In this document: piece by piece, positions 12,097-22,900 of the stretch | Layout: each line of letters starts with the position of its first letter | How positions within the stretch are numbered: the first letter of the stretch is position 1 | NCBI GenBank assembly: GCA_951812925.1 | Contig: OX638369.1 | Span: 27,757,392-27,821,391, forward strand | Direction: 5' to 3' | DNA from: Calliopum simillimum | Lineage: Eukaryota; Arthropoda; Insecta; Diptera; Lauxaniidae | DNA: 64,000 nucleotides | Program-made: the position numbers and the translations under genes | Notes under the pieces: generated by a model | Told to the model about the DNA's origin: nothing | The model's database searches: none | The model's input: only the letters and a program-made list of their open reading frames with translations

Positions 12097-12344
12097 AAAG
12101 CGTTTTATCTCGTTCACAGTTTGGAGTGGTTTTTAATATGATAAATGTTATTGCATCCACGGCCATCCGTCTAGTTTCTACATGCATCTTATTCAGGGTA
12201 CATTTTTCTACAAACCTGCAAAAAACTTAGCTGCCCCGAGGTGCCCGTGAAAAAGATATGAGGACTTTTGTAAAGTATTTCATTTTCGTAATAATTGGTC
12301 CCAGAAACAAAACTATCGTAGATGAAGATGCTGTTCAGCATATT

Positions 12345-12825
12345 TTGACCGAAATTTTGGATATTCTATTTTGTGTTACAAAAATTAATTTCATATTTCT
12401 AATTAGCGACATCAAAATCCCCAGTAACTCTTTTCTTATTGTTTAATATAGTTTTGCACTAAACGGTTCATCATTGTTGATCCGCCATTTTGTATTTCAT
12501 AAACTAGATTTCAGATTCATTAAAAGCAACATCTGAGACTCCCATGTACCGTTTTTGGTGGTAATAATTGCAGCTTAGCAGTATTTAGTCCACCATTTTT
12601 GATCCGCCATTTTTTTTTTTTTTTTGTAAATAGATTTTAGATTCGCAATTGGCATCATCACAAACCTAAAATTACCGACTTCGTGAGAATATATTTGGTT
12701 AAGCATTATTTGTGCACCATTGTTGATCCTTCATTTTGTTTTTTTAAAAATGTATTTCGGATTCGTAATCAGCATCATCAAAAACCCCTTATTACCGACT
12801 TTCAGAATTTTGGCCAGCTTTTTTG
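12345..12825 (+). repeat. Degenerate tandem repeat, about 125-bp unit, three to four copies
   Basis: Each unit carries an ordered set of motifs: GTTGATCCGCCATTTTG, a T- or A-rich spacer, TAGATTTCAGATTCGTAAT, AGCATCATCAAAAACCCC and TTACCGACTT. Units start near 12468, 12590 and 12714, and a partial older unit sits at 12370-12467. Copies are strongly diverged. No coding potential. Confidence 0.7.
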
Positions 12826-13048
12826 ATTTTCCGACCACTGTGCGAGGCTTTAATTTTTTAAGGGGTATGAACCCCCTATCAACGTTTCTCGCTTTGTCAA
12901 AGTTTACGATATTCTCCTTCTTCTGGTAATGGAAATATTGTACGTATGACCACATAACTTATATATTTCTACTTAGCTTTTTCACGCGGCCCGCGTTAGT
13001 GACAATGCCTATTTTTCCACTAGATGTTATGTTCACCGCTGCCTTTTA

Positions 13049-14170
13049 CGTGGGCTGCTAGATATATTTCTGGCCTAATAATGAAAATGCGAATTTTTTT
13101 CATCAAAAATGGTTTTACTGATTTTCAAAGTATTCTCCAGCATGATTTATACACTTTTGCATGCGCTCAAACCAATTGTCGAAGCACTTTTCCCACTCCG
13201 ATTGAAACACCTCCAAAACATGGTTTTTGAACGCTTCAACAGCATCTTCTTGCGACGAAAATCGTTGACCACGCATTTTTTTATTTATGTGCGGGAATAA
13301 AAAGAAGTCATTGGGTGCCAAGTCAGGGCTGTACGGCGGACGAACCATCAATTCGACGTTTTGACCGGTCAAAAAGGCGCTGGTTTGAGCCGATGTGTGA
13401 GAGCTCGCATTGTCATGGTGAGCAATGATTCGTCGTCTCTTGTTCGTTTTTCGAATTTCTCCGAAGACTTCAGGCAAACAAATTGTGGTGTACCACTCAG
13501 AATTGACCGTCCTACGTTGTTCAAGCGGAACAGTCGCCACATGACCAATTTTGCCGAAGAAACAGGCGACCATTTGCTTCGAAGTGCTTCTTCCACGAAC
13601 AACTTTCGTTGGATTTGGCTCGTCTTGGAAGACCCACACGGTCGACTGCTGTTTTGTTTCGGGCTCATACGCATAATCAAATGTATTGGAGTGGAACAAA
13701 TGCCCAAAGATGCCTTTATCTCATGGTATGTCAGATGACGATCTTGCATTATCAGTTCACGCACGGCATCAATGTTCTCTGGCACAACGGCCGTTTTTGG
13801 ACGACCTTCACGGAATTCGTCTTTGAGCGAGCGTCGGCCACGATTGAATTCATTAAACCAGTTTTTCACAGTGCTATAGAATAGTGCTTCATCGCCATAC
13901 AAAGATTTAAGTTCATCGATGCACTTTTGTCGTGATAATCCACGTCGAAAGTTGTGAAAAATGATCGCACGAAAATGTTCACGAGTTAATTCCATTTTTT
14001 TGCCAAATTGATTTTTTCAAGTCACTGTAAACAACACAAATGATGGTCGTACGTCAAAACGTTCTGAGTACGTTTATGCTAAAAAATGTCAAACTTTCCA
14101 ATGAAAATGTCAGATTGCACCTAGCAACACTTAATGTTGCCTAGGCCAGAAATATATCTAGCAGCCTACG
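13049..14170 (-). mobile_element. Mariner copy B, complete ends with TA target duplication, internally deleted
   Basis: The ends 13047-13077 and 14142-14172 are inverted copies differing at one position in 31, counting the flanking TA. TA (13047-13048 and 14171-14172) is the duplicated target. The element is 1122 bp. The minus strand encodes a defective transposase. The ends also match the left end of copy A at 3526-3556. Confidence 0.9.
13115..13995 (-). pseudogene. Mariner transposase, copy B, lacking the first catalytic Asp
   Basis: The N-terminal part (13995-13676) gives MELTREHFRAIIFHNFRRG, then VKNWFNEFNRGRRSLKDEF and RPKTAVVPENIDAVRELIMQ. At about 13676 the reading jumps from STPIHLI to YAYEPETKQQ. 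Compared with copy A this skips roughly 200 bp containing TGDESW, so the first catalytic Asp is gone and the frame changes. The second part (13699-13115) keeps FQDEPNPTKVVRGRS, HHDNASSHTSAQ and YSPDLAPNDFFLFP and ends in GEYFENQ, a normal mariner C-terminus. Apart from the deletion it has few defects, which suggests a non-autonomous copy mobilised by a relative. Confidence 0.9.
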
Positions 14171-14172
14171 TA

Positions 14173-16390
14173 TATATGAGCAAAATCTAGTTCATATGTG
14201 TCCCGATCCCGTTTACGAGTTTTAGGTTCACTTAAAAAAAAAAAAAAAAAAATTACTGCACCAATAGATAGGGAAAGGCTATTAGGGCTGCCCTCGTCGC
14301 CTCTCATGAGTTTTGGCCCTCAGTGTGGTTGGGGAACACTAATGATAAATTTCAAAACTAGTCTTTGACATCTTCCTATCGGACACTCCTAAGGAGTGTC
14401 GGGAATACTCCCTGAGATTCTAAAACTTTTCTTCTGGGATTCCCTATCGATTGAAGCAATGCCATTTTTTTGAAAAATGAGACCGAAACGCTTTATAGGC
14501 CTTGAGTACACTCCTGCCAGCTTCCAAAAAGTAAATTTTTTTAGAAAAATTATATTTTGACAATTATCAAAATTTTCCATCGACCTTTCCCTATCGATTG
14601 GCGAAATAAAATTATGTAATAAAATTGGTCCTAAACATCTGCGAAGTGTCCGAGATGTCCTGATAATTTCCCAATTCTATTTTTGACCCTTTTCCGGCCC
14701 GAGATATTTTGTGACAAGAAACTCCATTTTTGTTATGGATAGTTTACAATTTACAACACGAACCTCATAACGCATACTTCAAGCCCACCTTTACTGTAAC
14801 CAATCCCATGAACAGCGAACTCAAAACACAACATGTTCAAGTTCCAAGCGAACATAATGAAAATGAATGCAAACAACTCGAACTCACGTTTCACATTGTT
14901 TTGATTCATTCGGAAGTTCATTTCGTTCATTTTTGCATTCCACATGGCGGCGCATGCCGTTAAACAGCTGATTTTTGTTTACATTTTGTAAGTGACGCTC
15001 TTTGAAGAGAGTGCCACAATATAAACAAAAAAAATTCAATTTCAATGAAAAACTCTCCAATAAAAATCGAATGTTAATTTTGCCACATATCAATTTCGTT
15101 GTTTTATTTTCTCATAGTTCATTTTGCATATGTATTTTCTTCACTTTGCACTTTAGAAATCGCGCAGCTGGACGCCGCTTATCATTTCGCTTCATTTCAC
15201 TTTGTGACGTTTCGCTTTAATTTAAAATTTGCCACAACGCGCTAATCACTGAAAGCTGTCAAACTCTTGTTATGTTCGAGAACAAGCAAAGTGTCTCTCA
15301 TTGTCGTCGTCGTTAGCAACATTTTGGCGTTAATGTGTCTTGTGCCATTGAAGCGTTGCAAGTTAAATATGTTTCTTGTCCTCAATTTTTCGTCACAGTT
15401 TAAAAGAAAAATTGCATTACATTTCCTTGACTTTTTTCTTTATTTTTTTTTGTCAATTTTGCTAACGTTTTCTGCCAACTTTTGCACATTTGCCACTAAT
15501 TGAGTTGAAGTTGAGTTGAAGTTGAGTTGAGTGGTGCTCTTGATCGCTACTTCATTAGACCATAATTCATATGTTGATTGGTATTTCGCACCTCAATTGA
15601 TGTTGACGATGAAGAAAGTTTGTTGCTTGGATTTAATTGAGTCGATTTATTTTCATAAGAAATTTAAATGACACTAAATGGATTGAAGTCTTATAAAAAC
15701 GTCCCATTGAACTATTGTACTTAATGACGGAGTAACTTGTTGCAAATTCCAGTTTATACTCTAGTGTGCTCTATAACTCCCATTAGGCTGAATGTTCTCA
15801 CATATACAAAGCATAGTTTTATCACTTTCTTTATGATAATTCAAACCAGCTGTTGTGTCATTTGTAAGTAATCTGTGTACTTCATCTAAGTAATACATCA
15901 AATAGCATAGTAACACACTTTGTTTCTTGATGCACGCGGGTCCAATACAGATTTTGCAAAGTTCTTGAGTTCAAAAAGCATTCATCACTTTTATTGATCT
16001 TTTTCTTTTTAAAGCTTAAATAAATATATCCCTACTCAATGTTTGAGAATAATAAGTTAAACAAATCGTTTTGAGTACGAAATTAAGTTGTTTATGAAGG
16101 TTTGTTTGTTTATTTTTTTTTATATGGCATATGTTTACAAACAATTTGTCATCTATTTACTAAAGTCCGATTAAGTAGACTTTGTTTAACAAGAAAATAA
16201 GACAGCTTGATGATTAGGATGAAATCAACAATTGTGTGAACATTAGTCACAGACAACTATGTTACATAGCAATATCTTTTTTTAAATTACCGATATCACA
16301 AAGTTTTAAAAATGTGTTTCTGAAAATAGCTTAAAATTCAATATTTCGTGGAAACATCAGGTAGGATTTTACGGCTTGCATTATTTTAAT
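14173..16390. other. Gene-free stretch
   Basis: No family recognised in any frame. The sequence near 14940-15240 is relatively GC-richer but has no convincing ORF. A short 12-bp tandem repeat (TTGAGTTGAAGT) lies at 15501-15533. Confidence 0.5.
15501..15533 (+). repeat. Short tandem repeat, 12-bp unit
   Basis: The unit TTGAGTTGAAGT is repeated about 2.7 times without interruption. Confidence 0.8.
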
Positions 16391-16510
16391 ACCCAACATG
16401 CAAGATATACTCACTTTGTTCTTCGATTTGTAATGCAAAAAAGGAGGCGTGGCGTCATAAAGCCCAAAAAATTTTGCGATAGTCGAGAAACCTTGAGAAA
16501 TTCGCCCCGA
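16391..16510 (+). repeat. Fragment of the ATACCC...GGAGGCGTGGC dispersed element
   Basis: ATACCCAACATGCAAGATAT, CACTTTGTTCTTCGATTTGTAA and GGAGGCGTGGC align in order with the start of the element at 41318 (ATACCCTACAC..., CACTTTGTCCTTCCGTTTGTAA, GGAGGCGTGGC). Only the first part is recognisable. Confidence 0.6.
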
Positions 16511-16734
16511 ACTTAAAGGCTCTTGCCGCTAGAGAGCTGTTTGTTTTTTTTTTGGAATTTGGAAATGAGGTACACTTAGCAAAATTTCTTTTTGTTTAGT
16601 GACCACGTTACTTACGGGAAAATTCGCTGTCAATACTAAACTTTTGCAGCATTTTTTTTTAAATTCGGTACGAAAATAGGATAAACATTATGGATTATGT
16701 TTTTTAGTAGGCGATGTTACGACTCTTAATGAAA

Positions 16735-17090
16735 ACTAGAATCGCCCAATGGTCAAAATTTGACCACAAATGTATTAAATAATTTTGGTACTTTTTGGAC
16801 AGTTTCAGTACTTTTTTGCTATTAAGTACAAAATGGAAAAGCCCATTTATCATCCCTGGTACAATGACAAATGTGAAACGAAATGTGTCAGTCAGCTTTT
16901 TGTCTTTCTCGTTGTGCTGTATCATATTTTCAGCTCGCGTATTTATAGGCTAAATGGTAAAATATTAAAATAATTTTAACTTTGTGCACATTTACACACA
17001 AATACCTTTCTAATGGTGTATAATTCAAAGCCGTGCTCAATTTTAACACAGTAAAAAAGGTAGGACAAATTTTTGTCTTGCTTATTAATA
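16735..17090 (+). repeat. Dispersed repeat, first of two copies (second at 52480-52850)
   Basis: From ACTAGAATCGCCCAATGGTC onward the sequence aligns collinearly with 52480-52850: GACCACAAATG(T/C)(A/G)TTAAATAA, TTTATCATCCCTGGTA, CCTTTCTAATGGTGTATAA and AAAAAAGG(T/C)AGGACAAA. Similarity is lost at both borders at comparable places. No clear terminal repeats were found. Both copies contain overlapping minus-strand ORFs sharing YQNYL(I/T)HLWSNFDHWAILV, which I take as a by-product of conserved repeat sequence rather than a gene. Confidence 0.75.
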
Positions 17091-19150
17091 TATAGATTAC
17101 GCTGGAGTGCTGCACACAGATTTTAATGAATTTTGGAGCTGAACGGATGAAAATTAAAAGCGTTTTTTTATAGTGAGCAGTGCCACGTCCCTAAAGAGAA
17201 AATATGCACTCAAAAATCTATCTATCTCTGTTTATCCCTTTTCACCTTCTAACTATCTTCTCTCGAACAAAAATTCTCTCTTTTATTTGCCGATCATTTT
17301 AATTTTAAAATCAAATTGAAATGTTCGAATTTCGACCTCAAAGTGAACTCTAGCGGGATGATATTTTATTGGTGGATGTCTTTTTGGGGGAAAAATGTAT
17401 GAAATTCCGACAATTTCGGTCAATCACTGGGAGTATGAATTACCTGAATTTCTATTTTCACGCCCCATAAGTAAAATATGGCTACAATAAAAAAAATCCA
17501 TGGCAATTGGATTATACCAACTAGTTTCAACTATTAAAGGTCAGCAATAATTACTATAATCCTGGCTTCAAATTTCCTCATTGATAACATTAAATAAATG
17601 AATAATAAATATTCTTGTCCCACTTCGCACGGTCTTGAAGAAGCTCAGTATGTTTCGAACTTTTCAGAAAATATTTTGAAATCAATTTTGAAAAAGTTTT
17701 TTATCCAAATTTTCTATCGTCTTAAAATTGACAAAATTTATTTTCGAAATAACATCGTATTGAATAAATTTTCTTTCTTTCCATGGTTTTACCCTTTTAA
17801 GCACGTTTCTACAAAAGTATGCACAGCTGGCTGTAACACTGTAGCCATGTAAATTGTAACAACATGTAATTGTTCCTATGCGTTACAAAACCATTGTATC
17901 TGTTTATTTTTTGGCGCCATCAATAGTTTGCATTCGATTGTGAACTCATTCGCTATGTACTACAAGGAGTTTAAGATGAAAATCATCATCATCATTTGTT
18001 ATCCCAAATAGAGCGCACTTAAAACACAAAATACTCTGACGCGCGCGCCTTGTAACTTTAAGTATGTGCTGTGTACTCGTATCTCATAGAATTTGAATTC
18101 TTTTCTGCAGCTTAGGAGTATCTTTAAAGCAAAAAAGATACTTTGCATGGCATGGTATGGATTTTTGTGCTCTTGTTGCATTTTTTATGACTTCCCTTTT
18201 ATGGTTTATGGCATCCGTTTAATTCACAAATGCGTGTTAAATGTTTTGTTTTTTTCGTTGCCCTGTTCGATTTTAGTGCATGTTATATAATTTAATTCGT
18301 TCTTTTTGTTGTTGTTGTTGCACATTTTAAGTGCATAATTTGTAGCAATTGAAATTTGAAAAATTTTTCAAACTCTTTTTGGTTTGGTTTGTGTCTTTTT
18401 CTCCATACAGCGCCTTGAAGAGTACCATGCTTGTACATTTTGTTCTTGTGGTCTTTAGCGCATTTAACAACCAATTTTATTGGAATTTCAAGTGGGTTTT
18501 TATGTTGCCAAATATGCGAGCATGATATCACTTTATTTGTAGCTCTTTAAGGTTTTAAACAGTTGATGATTAACCCCAGCTGCTTGAAATTTTTCCCTAC
18601 GTGTGGGAGACTTCTTAAGCTTCTTCAAATTTCTTAAGCATTGAAGCAGTTCAGTGAACTTGCGTCATTCATTATAGTTCAACAATTTCAAATCACAATA
18701 GTACCAAAATTTAAGCAGAAAATGTACGTAGCCTCAAAATAAGCCCAAAAAACCATTTTTCCATCCAACCACTTCATATAAAAAATAAAATACGCCAGCC
18801 TCTTTTTTTTTAGTTCTGATAATTAAAGTGACAGCATCGAGTATCTTTATTAATCTCAGTGCTCTGCTTTAATGGCAGTAGTTAACAGTAATGGAAAAAA
18901 TGATTTTGAAAAATCACTTTTTTAAATTTGCGAAATGTCGAGGTTGACCAATAGGTAGCGAGATGGCGTCCGCACTACACGTCTTGTTGGAGTTTTAAGA
19001 CATTTGAATCATTAATTTTTTAAAGGTAGTCGCTTGGCTGAAAATTGTTTGTTTATGCTTTTTTACCGTCGTGAAGAGGTTCAAGATGTGAAGAAAGGAT
19101 AAAAGTGATTAGTCACAGATTTCAAGAGGAAAAGCTAATATCGCCTCTGT
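17091..19150. other. Gene-free stretch
   Basis: No known family seen. A short segment near 17300-17375 (AAAGTGAACTCTAGCGGGAT and flanks) is found again inverted at about 21084-21180. Short TTG and GCGCGC runs occur near 18306 and 18045. Confidence 0.45.
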
Positions 19151-19484
19151 ACAAGTGAAAAGTTTTGAGTCAGTTTTCCCAAGTTTTGAATAATTTGCTA
19201 TTGCTGGTCTAAAATATTACAGTCTTTAGTTTGATAAGACCCATTTAGCCATATCTCTGTTAAAAAGTGGTTATTTTCATCACAAAAAAAGGGTAGAACG
19301 GGGTTAAATTGCCACGGGTTTAAACAACCAATTGCTTCTAATTTTTTTTTATAAAGTCGTATCGAACGATCGTTGGTACAGTAGATAGTGATCGATACAA
19401 CGAAACTTTGGCAAAAGGTTCCACTACTGCATGTGTGTTATAACCTGAGTTCTGACGAAAGAAATATTTGACGTCTCATCGCCG

Positions 19485-20255
19485 CACAGTGTGAGATTTT
19501 GCCAATCTAGGACGTCAAAATTCAATTTTATCGCGTTGAAATTTTGTATATGTGCTTTAATTCTTTATGCGGAGGTTTGGTTTAGAGATGAACAAAATCG
19601 GACAAAATCTACTTATACCTCCCATACAAATGTGCCTTTTTTTTGTAAAAAAAAAAAATTTTAAAAAATTGGTTCTAATGAAGATATCAACTTCAAAATT
19701 TGTATTTACCATTTCAGTGGTAACTGAATACTACTGTAAAAAAATGGAAGTGATTAAAAAAAGATAACATACATATTTTTTTTCATGATTTCAGTGCAAA
19801 TGTTCATTATAACACTTCAGTTATTGTAAAAAAAGTAGCCTTTGGGCAAAAAATGGGCAAGATTTTATTTTTTAAATCTATTTTATGAGTATGCATGCTC
19901 ATACTGTATGCTTTGTCATAGCCTAACCACGCCCAACTTGTAAGTTATAGTCTATGAAAGATTCAAGAATTTTGAAATTTGTCTTACCTTTTAGCTGATT
20001 AAAAAATAATGTGATTAAAATACTTAAGTACAAATGTAAGTGTTGTGAATAGCAAAAATTTTTTGTGGAAGTATTGACCTTTAATGCAAAAAAACAATAG
20101 TAAGTGTTTGATAGCTGTTATGATGCCAATGACATCTATTTTATTCTTTTTTATGCTTATTTTCTAACAAATTACAAAATATGATCGATTTTGAAGCACC
20201 TTGTTTTTTTTTTTTTTCATTTTGACGTCCTAGATTGGCAAAATCTCACACTGTG
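19485..20255. mobile_element. Transib-like non-autonomous DNA transposon (perfect 37-bp inverted ends, CACAGTG termini)
   Basis: The first 37 bases (19485-19521) are an exact inverted copy of the last 37 (20219-20255). Each end starts CACAGTGTGAGATTTTGCC. The flanks are CGCCG at 19480-19484 and CGCCG at 20256-20260, a 5-bp GC-rich direct duplication. Transib elements, the group related to RAG1, have CAC-starting ends and 5-bp GC-rich duplications, and CACAGTG equals the consensus V(D)J signal heptamer. The interior has no transposase. It includes the motif AAAATCGGACAAAATCTAC, reminiscent of the dispersed repeat at 41.6 kb. Family assignment rests on termini and duplication only. Confidence 0.75.
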
Positions 20256-20444
20256 CGCCGCAATATTTTCAGTCGACAAAAGTTCAAAATTTCACAAATC
20301 AGTGAAATGCAGAAATAAAGGCAAGTGTTTTCTAAGAGCAGAATTACATGTTGAATCCAAATCTGTAATTGGTTTTATAAAATTTATATTTGTTAAATAG
20401 TTATTCGACTTAAAATAAACAAAAGCACGTGGGGTTATATAACC

Positions 20445-20588
20445 ATGGTAAGGTCGGAAAAAATGATTCTAAAGAAATTTTCTGAGCAAAAAAATCAAGA
20501 CACGGCAGCCAAAATTAATACTCGTCGCTCCAAAAGAGGTCGTCCAAGAAAAGTAGTATACGTTGAGGAAAGTGACGCCAGCGGTTAA
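20445..20588 (+). CDS. Small ORF with an AT-hook (47 residues), possible transposase C-terminus or last exon
   Basis: ATG at 20445 in an ACCATGG context opens a 47-residue, strongly basic frame that ends at TAA 20586-20588. It contains RRSKRGRPRKVVYVEESDAS: RGRPRK is a classical AT-hook core that binds the minor groove of AT-rich DNA, followed by a short acidic tail. A polyadenylation-like AATAAA lies downstream near 20655. It sits inside the inverted-repeat element at 19155-20956. It may be the C-terminal remnant of a pogo/CENP-B-type transposase, an actual small protein, or chance. No upstream coding continuation was found. Confidence 0.4.
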   Translation: MVRSEKMILKKFSEQKNQDTAAKINTRRSKRGRPRKVVYVEESDASG

Positions 20589-21184
20589 TGAAGCTCAAGA
20601 GAAGCTTTTTCAAGTTAATTTTGTTCTTTTGTAATGTTTTGTAAAATTCTGATAAAATAAAAACTCTTAAAATAACAATGTTGGTCACTTTTATTATAAA
20701 AAGAAAGGTGAGGTAAAACAATCATTTCACATTTTTTGTTCAAATGCAAATACCGGATAAATAAAGCGAGTTTGAAAAAAAATTTTCGTATAAATTTTGT
20801 AACAAAGGGTTCAACGAACCAGGAACAATTGAAATTTTTAAATTGTTATCATAAACAAAGTTTTTACAAAGTGCCAAACACAAAAGTGATTGCTTAACCC
20901 ACTTCTACCCTATCATCAAAACTTGAGAAACTGACTTAGTACTTTTCACTGTCATATTTTTCTGATGGGGTCATTCAAAAAAGTCTGTAAAAAACTCAGG
21001 AATTTCATGCTTTCATAATTGTCCAACATTGTTCAAATTTTGTATCCTATTTTATGCTCTCCTAAAAGGCAGCACCAGCAAAGTATCATCCCGCTTTGCC
21101 TGTAGCATTGAAACATCTAACAAAACTAGAGTTCACTTTGTGGTCGAAATTTAACCAATTCACTTTGATTTTAAATATGCTACG

Positions 21185-22900
21185 CAACTTAAGATTTTTC
21201 GACTTTCTGAGCATTTTTTGATTTCCGCAAAATTTTTCGATTTTACCAAGATTTTACGACTTTCGTAAAATTTTTTGACTTTCTCAAGTTTTATTGACTT
21301 TCTCAAGATTTTTTGACTTTTACAAAATTTTTCGACTTTCTCAACTTTCCCAAGAATTTTCGACTATATCAACATTTTTGGACTTTCTCAAGATTTCTGG
21401 ACTTTTTCAAGTTTTTTTAAATTTCTGAAATTTTTTTGTCATTTGCAGATTTTAGATTTTCTCAATATTTATTTTTAGACTTTCTCAAAATTTTTTGTAT
21501 TAATAAACAGCTTTCGACTTTCTTAAGATATTTTGTCTATACAAAATTATTCGACTTTCTGAAAATTTTTGGACTTTCTCAAGATTCTTCGACTTTTGCA
21601 AATCTTTCTTCTTTCTCTACGTTTTTCGACTTTCGTAAGATTTTTCGGCTTTCCCAAGATTTTTTGGCTTTCTGAAAATTTTTCGACTTTCTTAACACGT
21701 TGAGTGCCACCATACAAGCAAAATATCCTCCATCAGGAGCCACGTGAACCGCCGGCGGTACACACCTAAACTTCAATACTTTAAACTTCACGCCATTTTA
21801 TAGGACAAATAACACTTATAAGCACAAATCTCTTTCCACAAACTCATTATAAATATACCTCTATAGATCAATATTCAACAGTCATTAAAAGTCGAAATTT
21901 TTTCATACATATTGAATTTGTATGGTGGCACAGCGCTACAAGTAAAGTGTGTACCGCCGGAGGTACACATGGCACTCAACGTATTAAGATTTTTCGATTT
22001 TGCGAAAGCAGGAAAATTTTGGGAAAGCCGACTTCGCAATTAATGACAATTTTTCGAGTTCCTCAAGATTTTTCGACTTTCTCTAGATTTCCCAATTTCT
22101 CAAATTTTTTCGTCATTTGCAAAATTTTTATATTTTCTCAAAATTTTTTGACTTAATGAAAATTTTTCGACTTTCTTAAGATATTTTGTCTATTCAAAAT
22201 TTTGCGACTTTCTGGAAATTTTTTGACTTTCTCAAGATTCTTCATCTTGTGCAAGATCTTTCGTCTTTTTCTACATTTTTCGACTTTCTTAAAATCTTAG
22301 GTTTTTCTCTGCTCTCAATATTTTTCGACATTCCCAAAATTTTTCGAATTGCGAAAAATTTTTCGACTTTCGCAAGATTTTTCGGCTTTCCCAAGATTTT
22401 TTTGGATTTTGAGAAAGCCGACTATCTGAACTTAATGAAAATTTTTCCAATTTCTCTAGACTTTTCAAATTTCTCAAATTTTGTCGTCATTTCCAAAGTT
22501 TTTCTCAAAATTTTTTGACTTAATTAACATTTTTCGACTTTAAGATTTTTTACCTATTCAAGATTTTTCGGCTTTCTGGAATTTTTTGATTTTTTCAAGG
22601 TTCTTCGACTTTTCAAAAATCTTTCGTCTTTCTCTACATTTTTCGACATTCTTAAAATCTTAGGTTTTTCTCTACATTTTCGACGATCTCAATATTTTTC
22701 GACAATCTCAAAATTTTTCGACTTTTTCAACATTTTTCGACTTTCGCAAGAATTTTCGGCTTTCCCAAGATTTTTCGGCTTTCTGAAAATTTTCGAATGG
22801 ACTTTCTCCACATTTTTTGACATTCTTGAAATTTTTCTATTCTCGCAAAATATTTGGACCTTTTTTCAAAATTGTGCGACTTTCTCAACATACTCACTCG
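21185..22900. repeat. Degenerate minisatellite, about 20-bp unit (TTTTTCGACTTTCTCAAGA)
   Basis: Dozens of imperfect copies of a 19-21-bp unit follow each other, with variants such as TTTTTCGGCTTTCCCAAGA and TTCTTCGACTTTTGCAAAT. A 288-bp MITE interrupts the array at 21696-21983. Several apparent ORFs on both strands (for example FRLSQDF, SRKILRKSKN) are translations of the unit and have no other support. Confidence 0.9.
21696..21983. mobile_element. piggyBac-like MITE flanked by TTAA
   Basis: TTAA at 21692-21695 and 21984-21987 flank a 288-bp segment. Its ends, CACGTTGAGTGCCA (21696-21709) and TGGCACTCAACGTA (21970-21983), are inverted copies with 13 of 14 matching. Subterminal inverted motifs also pair: CCGCCGGCGGTACACAC near 21750 and GTGTGTACCGCCGGAGGTAC near 21950. 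No transposase is encoded. A TTAA duplication with short ends is the piggyBac signature. The element has landed inside the minisatellite. Confidence 0.85.

Larger units (their letters stand above)
19155..20956. mobile_element. Inverted-repeat element of unknown family (possibly pogo-like), interrupted by a Transib-like insertion
   Basis: The left arm (AGTGAAAAGTTTTGAGTCAG at about 19157, CCAAGTTTTGAATAA, then after about 90 bp GGGTAGAACGGGGTTAA at 19291-19307) is matched on the minus strand by the right arm (AGTGAAAAGTACTAAGTCAG, CAAGTTTTGATGATAGGGTAGAAGTGGGTTAA; 20956 down to 20894). Inside lie a 771-bp insertion (19485-20255) and a 47-codon AT-hook ORF (20445-20588) with an AATAAA downstream. 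Removing the insertion leaves roughly 1 kb. The GGGTAGAA(C/G)...GGGTTAA end resembles the GGGGAAGAGTAC end of the pogo-like element at 55623, which is only a hint of family. Confidence 0.5.
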
